DNA of 64,000 nt from Pseudomonas atagonensis (GTDB lineage Bacteria > Pseudomonadota > Gammaproteobacteria > Pseudomonadales > Pseudomonadaceae): assembly GCF_011369485.1 (NCBI RefSeq), contig NZ_VXCA01000040.1, positions 1 through 64,000 of the forward strand, in the 5' to 3' direction. Position numbers and translations under genes: made by a program. Under the pieces are notes generated by a model. It was not told where the DNA came from. It did not search any database and was given only the letters and a program-made list of their open reading frames with translations. Positions within the stretch are counted from its first letter, which is position 1, and each line of letters begins with the position of its first letter. Of this stretch, positions 1 to 8,605 are shown one piece after another.

Positions 1-182
1 TGTTTTGCCCGCAGGAAAGTGCCTAACGCTTCATAAGATCCCCTACCGTCGCCAGAACCGCCGTTGGGGAAATTCGTTCTGAAGTGACCGGGCAGTTTTT
101 GGTATGGTGCAGCTCGCTTTTTAACGGACTGATGTCATGCCCACGGATCGGCACTCATTTATGTCAAAGAGTTGCTGTAGAA

Positions 183-2075
183 ATGCCTGAACCAATCCCT
201 ATCAAGGATCACGAAAAAGAGACGCGTCTGGTCAACAAACGGTTGATCGCCTGCGCCTTGTTCGTCTTCGCAGTCAGCTGTGCCCTGGTGGTGCGTCTGT
301 ACATCCTGCAAGTGGTGGAGTTTGACTACCACTCGACCATCTCCGAAAACAATCGTGTCCACGTATTACCGATCCCGCCCACTCGCGGCCTGATCTACGA
401 TCGCAATGGCGTGCTGCTCGCCGATAACCGTCCCAGCTACAACTTGACGATCACCCGCGAACGCGCCACTGACGTCAATCAAGAGCTGGACGAAGTCATC
501 AGCCTCCTGCGCCTGCCTGCCGAAGACCGCACGGTGTTCGACAAGGCCATGAAACAGTCCCGTCACCCATTCACACCGGTGACATTGTTTTACGAGCTGA
601 CGGAAGAACAAATTGCGGTGCTGGCCGTTAACGAGTTCCGCTTGCCGGGGCTTGATGTCGAGCCGCAGTTCGTCCGTCATTACCCGCTCGGTGTGCATTT
701 CGCTCATTCAATCGGCTATGTCGGCCGGATCAACGAAAAAGAATCGAAAACCCTCGATTCGGTCGAATACCGCGGCACCCAATCCATCGGTAAAACCGGC
801 ATCGAACGTTTCTACGAAGCGCAACTGCATGGCCACGTCGGTTACGAGGAAGTCGAGACCAACGCCCAGGGCCGTGTCCTGCGAGTGCTTAAACACACCG
901 ATCCGGTGCCGGGCAAAAACATCGTTCTGAGCCTCGATGTCAAACTGCAGGAGGCGGCCGAAGCTGCATTGGGCGATCGTCGGGGGTCCGTTGTCGCGCT
1001 TGATCCGTCCACCGGCGAAGTGCTGGCAATGGTCAGTAATCCAAGTTTCGACCCGAACCTGTTCGTCACCGGCATCAGCTCCAAGGAATACTCGGCGTTG
1101 CGTGATTCCATCGACCGGCCGTTGTTCAACCGCGTGCTGCGCGGCCTGTACGCGCCGGGTTCGACCATCAAGCCAGAAGTGGCAATTGCCGGCCTCGACG
1201 CCGGCGTTGTGACGCCGCAGACCCGGGTTTTCGACCCTGGTTACTACCAGCTTCCGGATTTCGATCACAAGTACCGCAACTGGAACCACAGCGGCGACGG
1301 CTGGGTAGATATGGACGCTGCGATCATGCGTTCCAACGACACCTACTTCTATGACCTGGCGCACAAGCTTGGCATTGATCGCCTGCACGACTACATGGCG
1401 ATGTTTGGTCTTGGCGAGAAAGTCTCACTGGACATGTTCGAAGAATCCCCCGGCCTGATGCCGTCACAAGCCTGGAAGCGTGCGACGCGACGTCAGGCCT
1501 GGTTCCCCGGTGAAACCGTGATTCTCGGCATTGGTCAGGGCTACATGCAGGTCACACCACTGCAACTGGCCCAAGCCACCGCGCTGATCGCCAACAAAGG
1601 TGTGTGGAACCGTCCGCATCTGGCCAAGACCGTCGATGGCGTAGCGCCGGTCGATGAGCACCCGATGCCGAATATTCTGCTCAAGGATCCGCGCGACTGG
1701 GAGCAGGTCAACCACGGTATGCAAATGGTGATGCACGATGCGCGAGGCATTGCCCGTGCAGCGGCGGCGGGTGCGCAATACCGCATAGCCGGCAAGAGCG
1801 GTACGGCGCAAGTTGTCGCGATCAAGCAGGGGGAGCGCTACAACCGCGAGAAGACGCTTGAGCGCCACCGCGACAACGCCTTGTTCGTCGGCTTCGCTCC
1901 GGCCGAACATCCGAAGATCGCTATTTCGGTGATGATCGAGAACGGCGAAGCCGGCGGTCGTGTTGCCGGTCCCGTGGTGCGGCAGATCATGGACGCCTGG
2001 CTACTCGATCAGGATGGCCATCTCAAGCCGCAATACGCGGCACCGAGCAAAGCGCCGGGTGATCCGCACGTTTGA
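183..2075 (+). CDS. mrdA: Penicillin-binding protein 2, peptidoglycan D,D-transpeptidase
   Basis: Class B PBP that cross-links peptidoglycan during side-wall elongation, normally together with RodA. One membrane anchor lies at about residues 18-40, followed by a PBP dimerisation domain and a C-terminal transpeptidase domain. The three penicilloyl-transferase motifs are present: STIK with nucleophile Ser327, SND at Ser384, and KSGT at Lys538. The ATG at 183 (630 aa) is preferred; an upstream in-frame start at 84 would add 33 residues unlike a PBP2 N-terminus. It stands alone here with no rodA neighbour and a LysR gene convergent behind it, so it may be a second PBP2 copy rather than the one in the rod cluster. 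Family assignment is secure; the copy status is inferred. Confidence 0.93.
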   Translation: MPEPIPIKDHEKETRLVNKRLIACALFVFAVSCALVVRLYILQVVEFDYHSTISENNRVHVLPIPPTRGLIYDRNGVLLADNRPSYNLTITRERATDVNQELDEVISLLRLPAEDRTVFDKAMKQSRHPFTPVTLFYELTEEQIAVLAVNEFRLPGLDVEPQFVRHYPLGVHFAHSIGYVGRINEKESKTLDSVEYRGTQSIGKTGIERFYEAQLHGHVGYEEVETNAQGRVLRVLKHTDPVPGKNIVLSLDVKLQEAAEAALGDRRGSVVALDPSTGEVLAMVSNPSFDPNLFVTGISSKEYSALRDSIDRPLFNRVLRGLYAPGSTIKPEVAIAGLDAGVVTPQTRVFDPGYYQLPDFDHKYRNWNHSGDGWVDMDAAIMRSNDTYFYDLAHKLGIDRLHDYMAMFGLGEKVSLDMFEESPGLMPSQAWKRATRRQAWFPGETVILGIGQGYMQVTPLQLAQATALIANKGVWNRPHLAKTVDGVAPVDEHPMPNILLKDPRDWEQVNHGMQMVMHDARGIARAAAAGAQYRIAGKSGTAQVVAIKQGERYNREKTLERHRDNALFVGFAPAEHPKIAISVMIENGEAGGRVAGPVVRQIMDAWLLDQDGHLKPQYAAPSKAPGDPHV

Positions 2076-2087
2076 CCGACAACGGCT

Positions 2088-3047
2088 TCACAGCACAGGC
2101 TCACGCAAGCTGAGCATGTGCTGGAAGCTGTCGAGAAACACAGTTTCAGCCTGAGTCATTTTCTGCTCGCGATTCCACAACAACTGAATATCGAAATCCA
2201 CCACACCATCCTCAGGCGGCAGGCGCCAGAGCAAGCCTTGCTCGACGTCTCGCCGCACCAGATGCGTGGGCAAACAGCCAATGCCGAAACCCGCACAGAT
2301 CAGCCGGTAAATCTCTTCGAAACTGGTGGACGAGGCGACAATCTTGCCGGTAAACCCCTGCTGATCGCGGAACAGCGTCAACGGCGAAAGATTGCCGCCC
2401 AGTTGATCACTGGTGAAGCTGACAAAGTTTTCCGCCGCCAACTCCTGAAGCGTCAGATTCTGCTGCCCGAAAAGTCGATGCCGTTGCCCGCAAAAGTACG
2501 CATAAGTCTCGCGAAACAGTACCCGTTGCTCCAGTCGTGGTTGCGGTAAACGGCACAATCCAACGCCCACCGTGGCGGTTTTTTGCAGCAAGGAACTGAT
2601 GATGTTCGAGCTGCCCATGACCTCGACTTCCAGTTCGATTTTCGGATGAGTCTCGTGAAAGTCGGCGAGAAACTCGTCGTAATGCCGCGCCTGTACGCCG
2701 CTGACGGTGAGGATGCGGATCTTGCCGACCACGTCATCGTGACGGTTTTCGACCACCGTGCCCAAGCGCGAAATATCGCCGTAAATGTCTGCGGCAATGC
2801 GCAGGACTTCCTCGCCGGTTTCGGTCAGATCAAAGCGCCGGCCGCTGCGCGCAATCAGCACACAATCCAATTGTTCTTCGAGGCGCTTGAGCGCCTGGCT
2901 CACTGCTGACTGCGTAATGTGCAGGCGCGCAGCAGCGCGGCTCATGCTGCCTTCCTGACCGATCACCAGATAGGTGCGCAGCAGGTTCCAGTCCAATCGA
3001 TCATTGAGAAAGCGCCGACCGACCCACAAGCTGTTAGAGGAAGTCAC
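2088..3047 (-). CDS. LysR-family transcriptional regulator (module 1)
   Basis: LysR-type activator/repressor of 319 aa. The N-terminal winged helix-turn-helix occupies about residues 18-75 (core SRAAARLHITQSAVSQALKR), followed by a periplasmic-binding-protein-like effector domain to about residue 300. The start is a GTG at 3047; no in-frame ATG was found in front of the HTH. It is transcribed divergently from the symporter at 3203 and should regulate the transporter/aldolase/dehydrogenase operon through the dyad in the shared intergenic region. It is clearly paralogous to the LysR at 6176-7111: both begin with LNDRLDWNLLRT and share the same HTH. The effector is unknown; the carboxylate handled by the operon is the obvious candidate. 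Confidence 0.88.
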   Translation of the reverse strand: MTSSNSLWVGRRFLNDRLDWNLLRTYLVIGQEGSMSRAAARLHITQSAVSQALKRLEEQLDCVLIARSGRRFDLTETGEEVLRIAADIYGDISRLGTVVENRHDDVVGKIRILTVSGVQARHYDEFLADFHETHPKIELEVEVMGSSNIISSLLQKTATVGVGLCRLPQPRLEQRVLFRETYAYFCGQRHRLFGQQNLTLQELAAENFVSFTSDQLGGNLSPLTLFRDQQGFTGKIVASSTSFEEIYRLICAGFGIGCLPTHLVRRDVEQGLLWRLPPEDGVVDFDIQLLWNREQKMTQAETVFLDSFQHMLSLREPVL

Positions 3048-3059
3048 GTCAGATCCATG

Positions 3060-3107
3060 TAGTAGTTTGGCTAATACTAGCGTTAAGTTTTTGAAAATTG
3101 ACTAATC
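3060..3107. promoter_or_regulatory. Probable LysR operator between regulator and symporter 1
   Basis: An imperfect dyad at 3060-3079 (TAGTAGTTTGGCTAATACTA) fits the T-N11-A LysR box pattern. It is followed by GAAAATTGACTAATC at 3093-3107, which recurs exactly at 7158-7172 in front of the second LysR/symporter pair. Dyad and motif are seen in the sequence; operator function is inferred from the divergent LysR arrangement. Confidence 0.55.
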
Positions 3108-3202
3108 CTGTCACGGAAGCGATAAAGCCCACAAGCGCCACAGAGCGCGACTGTCAGCCGCCTTCACACCTGCCCAAAACTATAAATACACAGGGTTCTT
3201 GC

Positions 3203-4504
3203 ATGCACACCACCGCTCAGCCGCGACGCGCGGCGGCCGCTGCCTTTATTGGCACGACCATCGAGTTTTACGATTTCTACATCTACGCCACCGCCGCTGC
3301 GCTGGTGCTCGGGCAAGTGTTTTTCCCCAGCAGCGATCCTGTGACCAGCACGCTGGCAGCGTTCGGTAGCTTCGCCGTCGGCTTCATCGCGCGGCCAATG
3401 GCGGGCATGGTGTTCGGCCATTTGGGCGACCGCCTCGGGCGCAAGAAAATGCTCCTGGTGACCATGGCCCTGATGGGTTTGGCGACTGCCGGTATCGGTC
3501 TGCTGCCGAGTTACGCCAGTGTCGGGATCTGGGCGCCGATCGGACTGATTGTGCTGCGTTTGATCCAGGGTATTTCTGTCGGCGGCGAGTGGGGCGGGGC
3601 GGTGCTGATGGCCAGTGAACATGCACCGGCCAGGCGCAAAACGTTTTACGCTTCGTTCGCTCAACTGGGCAGCCCGGCAGGATTGCTGCTGGCATTGATT
3701 GCTTTCCGACTGGTGACGTCGCTTGAACCAGAAGAGTTTCTCGCCTGGGGCTGGCGCCTGCCGTTTCTCGCCAGCGGCGTGCTGATGATGGTTGGTCTGA
3801 TGATCCGTTCCGGCGTGCACGAGTCACCGGAGTTCGCCAAAGCCAAAGACAACAACGAAACCTCGAAATACCCGGTGAAGGACGTCATCCGTCAGTGCTG
3901 GCGGCAGATCCTGTTTGCCGCTGCGGCTGTCACCATCGGCTCGGCCGGATTCTTTTTCACCAACACGTTCATGATCACTTACGTCACCCAATATCAGGGC
4001 ATTGCTCGCTCAACGATTCTCGACTGCCTGTTTCTGGTCACGGTGATTCAACTGCTCTCGCAGCCGCTCTCGGCACTGCTCGCCGAGCGTATAGGCGAAG
4101 GTCGATTCCTGATACTGGTGGCGCTGTTGTGCATGGTCACACCGTATCCGATGTTCCTGCTGGTCGGCACCCAGAACATTGTGCTGATGACCCTCGGTAT
4201 CGCCGTCGCCGTGGTGATCCTTTCGGCGCTGTATGCGGTGATCGCGGGGTACATGACCCAAGCCTTCCCGGTACATCTGCGCTACTCGGGCATCTCCATC
4301 GCTTATCAACTGAGCTGCGCGCTGGCCGGTGGTACCACGCCGTTGATCGGCACGCTTTTGGCCAGCAAGTTTTCCGGGCAGTGGTTGCCACTGGCGGTGT
4401 TCTTTACCTTGCTTTCGGCCCTTTCCCTGATCGGTGTCTGTGGCCTCGCTCGCCTGCGCGCCAACCCGGTCGTCCTGCGTTCCAATAAAGAGGTGTATTC
4501 GTGA
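3203..4504 (+). CDS. MFS metabolite:H+ symporter (MHS family), module 1
   Basis: Inner-membrane transporter of 433 aa with about twelve hydrophobic segments. The MFS loop 2-3 signature is present (GDRLGRKKM). The N-terminus (AAAAAFIGTTIEFYDFYIYATAAAL) is typical of the MHS subfamily, which imports mono-, di- and tricarboxylates, alpha-ketoglutarate or shikimate with protons. The ATG at 3203 is chosen because the homologous symporter at 7273 starts at the same place; an in-frame start at 3098 would add a non-conserved 35 residues. It overlaps the aldolase gene by four bases (GTGA), so the two are probably co-translated. The substrate is unknown, presumably the acid processed by the next two enzymes. 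Confidence 0.87.
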   Translation: MHTTAQPRRAAAAAFIGTTIEFYDFYIYATAAALVLGQVFFPSSDPVTSTLAAFGSFAVGFIARPMAGMVFGHLGDRLGRKKMLLVTMALMGLATAGIGLLPSYASVGIWAPIGLIVLRLIQGISVGGEWGGAVLMASEHAPARRKTFYASFAQLGSPAGLLLALIAFRLVTSLEPEEFLAWGWRLPFLASGVLMMVGLMIRSGVHESPEFAKAKDNNETSKYPVKDVIRQCWRQILFAAAAVTIGSAGFFFTNTFMITYVTQYQGIARSTILDCLFLVTVIQLLSQPLSALLAERIGEGRFLILVALLCMVTPYPMFLLVGTQNIVLMTLGIAVAVVILSALYAVIAGYMTQAFPVHLRYSGISIAYQLSCALAGGTTPLIGTLLASKFSGQWLPLAVFFTLLSALSLIGVCGLARLRANPVVLRSNKEVYS

Positions 4505-5256
4505 GTAAACCTGCCCACATCGACCCGATTGAATGGCAAGCCCGCTGCGAGCTCGCGGCGCTGTACCGTTTGATCGCGCACTTTCGCATGACCGACCTTA
4601 TCGACACCCACATCACCTTACGCATTCCAGGGCCGGAGCATCACTTTCTGATCAACCGCTACGGGGTGATTTTCGACCGTATGCGCGCTTCCGATCTGGT
4701 GCGCATCGATCAGGACGGCAATATCGTCGATCCCGAATACGCCGGGCATCGGGTCAACGCGGCCGGGTTTGTGATTCACTCGGCGATCCACATGGCCCGC
4801 CCGGATCTGAACTGCGTGATCCACACGCACACCGCCGCCGGCATGGCGGTTGCGGCACAGAAACACGGCTTGTTGCCGATCAGTCAGCACGCGCTGAAGT
4901 TTTACGGAAAACTGGCGTATCACACCTATGAAGGCATCGCGTTGTCGCTGGACGAGCGCGAGCGTTTGATCGCCGATCTCGGCCCGCACCGCGCGATGAT
5001 TTTGCGCAACCACGGCTTGCTGGTCGGCGGTTCCGGCGTGGCGCAAGCGTTCCAGGAAATCCACTTTCTTGAACGTGCCTGTCAGGCGCAGGTGCAGGCG
5101 CTGGCCGGTGGGTCGGAGCTGCATTACCCGTCCCATGAAGTCTGTGCACACACCGCCGAACAGTTCGACCGCGATGAACAGGACAACATCATCGACCTGG
5201 CCTGGCACGCCGCTTTAACCCTGATCGAATCTCAGCGTGAGTCTTATCTTTCATGA
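4501..5256 (+). CDS. Class II aldolase/adducin family protein
   Basis: Cytoplasmic zinc enzyme of 251 aa in the fuculose-phosphate aldolase/adducin superfamily. Members cleave, epimerise or decarboxylate hydroxy-acid or sugar-acid substrates. The metal-binding histidines are visible as His108 and His110 in VIHTHTAAG and His171 in RNHGLLVGG. It starts with GTG at 4501, overlapping the symporter stop, and ends in an ATGA overlap with the dehydrogenase gene, so transporter, aldolase and dehydrogenase form one tight operon. The set suggests uptake followed by oxidation and C-C cleavage or decarboxylation of a hydroxy acid. The substrate cannot be named from sequence. Confidence 0.87.
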   Translation: MSKPAHIDPIEWQARCELAALYRLIAHFRMTDLIDTHITLRIPGPEHHFLINRYGVIFDRMRASDLVRIDQDGNIVDPEYAGHRVNAAGFVIHSAIHMARPDLNCVIHTHTAAGMAVAAQKHGLLPISQHALKFYGKLAYHTYEGIALSLDERERLIADLGPHRAMILRNHGLLVGGSGVAQAFQEIHFLERACQAQVQALAGGSELHYPSHEVCAHTAEQFDRDEQDNIIDLAWHAALTLIESQRESYLS

Positions 5257-6182
5257 ATACCGTTGCACTTCTGTCCCGCGATACATTGCTGCTCAAGCAA
5301 TTACAGGAGGCGTTTGCCCGCAGCGCGCCGCAACTCACGGCGGTGCTGGCCGACGACCCGCGAGCGTTCGATGCGCAGATCGCGGCGTGCTGGTTTCCGC
5401 TGCCGGACAGCCTTGCCTCGTTGCCGAACCTGCAAGTGATTCACTCCGTGGCGGCCGGTATCGATCATCTCGAGCACGACCCGGCGTGCCCGGATCTGCC
5501 GGTATGTCGAGTAGTCGATCCCGGCCATCGTCAGGGCATGACCGAGTACGTGCGCTGGGCGGTGATTCATTATCACCGTGGCTTCGATCAGGTTCTGGCG
5601 CAGCAGAACAACCGGCATTGGGAACGACCACTGCAACGCCCGGCGAGCCAGTTCAGGATCGGTGTGATGGGCCTCGGTTCGCTCGGCAGCGCCATCGCCG
5701 AAGATCTCTGTGCGGCTGGCTACGACGTCCGTGGCTGGGCGCGCAGTGCGAAGATGTTGCGCGGTGTGCAGACGTTCGCCGGCGCCGAAGGTTTTGAAGC
5801 ATTTCTCGACAATGTGGAGTTGTTGATCAACCTTTTGCCGCTGACCCACGAGACGCGAGGCATCCTCAATCAGCACACCTTCGAGCGGCTGGCCATTGGT
5901 GCAGCGCTGATCAACGTCGGACGCGGCGCACACCTGAACCTCGAAGATCTGCAACAGGCCCTCGATCGAGGAAAACTGCGCGGCGCGATGCTCGACGTGT
6001 TCGAACAGGAACCGTTGCCGGCCAGTCATCCGCTGTGGACAACGCCCGGTGTGACGATTACGCCGCACATGGCTTCGGCGGCGTCACACGACTGCATTGC
6101 CGAACAGATCGCCGAGAACTTTCGCCGACTCAATGCCGGTGAGCCGCTACTCAACAGCGCGGATCGGCTGCTTGGTTACTGA
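5253..6182 (+). CDS. D-2-hydroxyacid dehydrogenase, GhrA-like (glyoxylate/hydroxypyruvate reductase type)
   Basis: NAD(P)-dependent D-isomer-specific 2-hydroxyacid dehydrogenase of 309 aa, usual for the GhrA branch. The dinucleotide-binding loop GVMGLGSLG lies at about residues 137-145. The catalytic Arg224 (NVGRG), Glu253 (FEQEPLP) and His272 (TPHMA) are all present. It overlaps the aldolase gene by four bases and is the last gene of the LysR-controlled operon. Its end overlaps the convergent LysR gene at 6176 by seven bases. Likely role: interconversion of a 2-keto and a 2-hydroxy acid in the pathway served by the upstream symporter. The exact substrate is open. Confidence 0.88.
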   Translation: MNTVALLSRDTLLLKQLQEAFARSAPQLTAVLADDPRAFDAQIAACWFPLPDSLASLPNLQVIHSVAAGIDHLEHDPACPDLPVCRVVDPGHRQGMTEYVRWAVIHYHRGFDQVLAQQNNRHWERPLQRPASQFRIGVMGLGSLGSAIAEDLCAAGYDVRGWARSAKMLRGVQTFAGAEGFEAFLDNVELLINLLPLTHETRGILNQHTFERLAIGAALINVGRGAHLNLEDLQQALDRGKLRGAMLDVFEQEPLPASHPLWTTPGVTITPHMASAASHDCIAEQIAENFRRLNAGEPLLNSADRLLGY

Positions 6183-7111
6183 TCCGCCAGACAGGCTTGT
6201 AGCCGTTCGATGAACAGGGTTTCGGCGCGGCTCATGCGTTGTTCGCGGTTCCACAGTAAATGGATGTCGACATCGGCAATGCCCTCGTGAGGCGGCAGGC
6301 GCCAGAGCAGTCCGGCCTCGACGTCCGCCGCCACCACGTGCTCAGGCAAGCAACCGATACCGAACCCGGCGATCACCAGTCGCCGCACTTCCTCCAGGCT
6401 CGGCGATGACGCAACGATGCGTCCGCTGAAGCCTTGCTGATCGCGGAAAATCGTCAGTGGCGAGAGCATGCCGCCGATCTGGTCGCTGGTGAAACTGACG
6501 AAATTCTCGCGCTGCAGATCGCCTTCGACGACGTCCTTGCGGCCGAACAACGGATGGTGTTTGCCACAGAAAAACGCATAGCGTTGACGCAGAAACAAGC
6601 GCTGTTCCAGGCGCGGCTGCGGGCGGCGATTGAGGCTCAGACCGAGGGTCGCGGTTTTTTCCTGCAAGGCACTGACGATGTCCGAACTGCGCATCACATC
6701 GACCTCCAGATCGACTCGCGGAAATTGCCTGTGGAAGTCCGCGAGGAAGTCATCGAAGCGCTCGGAAAAGATCCGGCTGATGATCAGCAAGCGTACCTTG
6801 CCGATCACTTCTTCGGCCGGTTGCTCCAGCAGGCTGCTGACTTGCGACATCTGCCCGTAGATTTCTCCGGCCAGTTCGAAGATTTGTTCGCCCACCTCCG
6901 TGAGCGCGAAACGCGGGCCGCGCCGGGCGATCAACTGGCGGCCCAGTTGTTCCTCCAGACGCTTGAGCGCCTGGCTCACCGCCGGTTGCGTCAGGTGCAG
7001 GCGCGCGGCGGCGCGGCTGATGCTCAGCTCCTGACCAATCACCCGGAAGGTGCGCAGCAGGTTCCAGTCCAGACGATCATTGAGCAGGCGTTGCACGTCG
7101 CGTTCAGCCAT
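6176..7111 (-). CDS. LysR-family transcriptional regulator (module 2)
   Basis: LysR-type regulator of 311 aa with the HTH at about residues 14-70 (core SRAAARLHLTQPAVSQALKR) and a C-terminal effector domain. It closely resembles the LysR at 2088-3047 over its length, including VSFTSDQIGG and the GFGIGCLP segment, so the two arose by duplication. It is divergent from the symporter at 7273, with a perfect 7-N7-7 dyad between them. It likely controls the symporter, amidohydrolase and deacetylase genes. The effector is unknown. Confidence 0.88.
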   Translation of the reverse strand: MAERDVQRLLNDRLDWNLLRTFRVIGQELSISRAAARLHLTQPAVSQALKRLEEQLGRQLIARRGPRFALTEVGEQIFELAGEIYGQMSQVSSLLEQPAEEVIGKVRLLIISRIFSERFDDFLADFHRQFPRVDLEVDVMRSSDIVSALQEKTATLGLSLNRRPQPRLEQRLFLRQRYAFFCGKHHPLFGRKDVVEGDLQRENFVSFTSDQIGGMLSPLTIFRDQQGFSGRIVASSPSLEEVRRLVIAGFGIGCLPEHVVAADVEAGLLWRLPPHEGIADVDIHLLWNREQRMSRAETLFIERLQACLADQ

Positions 7112-7122
7112 GGCAGTTCTCG

Positions 7123-7172
7123 ATTATTAGTTGGCGTAATAATCGGAATAATAAATAGAAAATTGACTAATC
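7123..7172. promoter_or_regulatory. Probable LysR operator between regulator and symporter 2
   Basis: A perfect inverted repeat ATTATTA-N7-TAATAAT lies at 7123-7143, which is a LysR-type T-N11-A box. GAAAATTGACTAATC follows at 7158-7172, identical to 3093-3107. The spacing between dyad and motif is similar in both loci. Regulatory function is inferred from position between divergent genes. Confidence 0.62.
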
Positions 7173-7272
7173 ATAGCCCCGCGACGATAAATCACCCTCA
7201 GACAGGCGCCGCCAGAGCGCCTCGGATGTACCGTTTCCCTCCTGCCAGAAAAACAATCAAAGGAGCCCGACC

Positions 7273-8583
7273 ATGAAGCCTCCCGCTTCGAACCAGCCGC
7301 GCCGTGCGGCCGCCGCCGCCTTCATTGGCACCATGATCGAGTGGTACGACTTTTACATCTACGCCACCGCCGCCGCGCTGGTATTCGGTGCGCTGTTTTT
7401 TCCCTCCGACGATCCGCTGTTCAGCACCATGGCCGCGTTCGGCACCTTCGCCGTGGGCTTCTTCGCGCGGCCGTTGGGCGGGATCATTTTCGGTCATATC
7501 GGCGACCGTATCGGGCGCAAGAAATCGCTGATCATCACGCTGTTGATGATGGGCGTAGTCACCGTGTGCATCGGCTTGTTGCCGACCTACGCGCAGATCG
7601 GTGTCACCGCCCCGGTGCTGCTGATTCTGCTGCGTATCGTCCAGGGCATCGCCGTCGGCGGCGAGTGGGGCGGGGCGGTGTTGATGGCCGGCGAGCATGC
7701 GCCGAAAGGCCGGCGCAATTTCTTCGCGTCGTTCGCGCAACTGGGCAGCCCGGCGGGTTTGATCCTGTCGCTGCTGGCCTTCAGCGCAGTGACCCGTTTG
7801 CCGGAAGAAGACCTGATGAGCTGGGGCTGGCGTCTGCCATTCCTCGCCAGTGCGTTGTTGCTGCTGGTGGGCCTGGCGATTCGCCTCGGCGTGAACGAGT
7901 CGCCGGAATTCCTCGCCAGCCGTGAACAGGCGAGCAAACAGATCAAGAAAGAGCAGGCGCCGGTGATGGAAGTCCTGCGCACCGCGTGGCGGCCACTGCT
8001 GTTGTGCATTGGTGCCAACACACTGGGCATCGCCGGGGTGTATTTCACCAACACCTTCATGATCGCCTACACCACTCAGCAATTGGCGCTGCCGCGTTCG
8101 CTGATCCTTGAATGCCTGTTCTTCGTGGCGCTCATCCAGTTCTGCATTCAGCCGCTGGCGGCATGGCTGGCGGAGAAGATCGGTGCCACCCGTTTCCTCT
8201 GTCTGGTGTCGCTGCTGGCGATGGCCTCTCCGTATCCGATGTTCGTACTGGTCAGCTCGGCGCAGGCGCCGCTGATCATCCTCGGCATCGCGTTGGCGGT
8301 GGTGTGCATGGCCTCGTTCTACGCGGTGATCGCCGGGTATGTCAGCGGCATGTTCGAGACCCGCGTGCGTTACACCGCGATCTCCCTGGCCTATCAGGTA
8401 TGCGGCGCGCTGGCCGGCGGTTTGACGCCGCTGATCGGCACCATGCTCGCGCACAAATTCACCGGCCAGTGGTGGCCGATGGCGGTGTTCTACAGCCTGA
8501 TCGCCGCCATCTCGCTGATCTGCGTGCTGTCGCTTGCCCGCCGTCACGCCAGCGCTCATCGCGCCGAAATGGCCGCCGTTTAA
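7273..8583 (+). CDS. MFS metabolite:H+ symporter (MHS family), module 2
   Basis: Twelve-helix MFS permease of 436 aa, paralogous to the symporter at 3203-4504. Both begin RRAAAAAFIGT and both carry the loop 2-3 motif (here GDRIGRKKS) and the GGEWGGAVLMA segment. The ATG at 7273 has a good ribosome binding site (AGGAG about 8 bases upstream). A short spacer leads into the amidohydrolase gene at 8606. The linked enzymes suggest that it imports an N-carbamoyl or N-acyl compound or a related acid, but nothing in the protein itself fixes the substrate. Confidence 0.88.
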   Translation: MKPPASNQPRRAAAAAFIGTMIEWYDFYIYATAAALVFGALFFPSDDPLFSTMAAFGTFAVGFFARPLGGIIFGHIGDRIGRKKSLIITLLMMGVVTVCIGLLPTYAQIGVTAPVLLILLRIVQGIAVGGEWGGAVLMAGEHAPKGRRNFFASFAQLGSPAGLILSLLAFSAVTRLPEEDLMSWGWRLPFLASALLLLVGLAIRLGVNESPEFLASREQASKQIKKEQAPVMEVLRTAWRPLLLCIGANTLGIAGVYFTNTFMIAYTTQQLALPRSLILECLFFVALIQFCIQPLAAWLAEKIGATRFLCLVSLLAMASPYPMFVLVSSAQAPLIILGIALAVVCMASFYAVIAGYVSGMFETRVRYTAISLAYQVCGALAGGLTPLIGTMLAHKFTGQWWPMAVFYSLIAAISLICVLSLARRHASAHRAEMAAV

Positions 8584-8605
8584 TCACCGATTCCAGGAGT
8601 ACAGC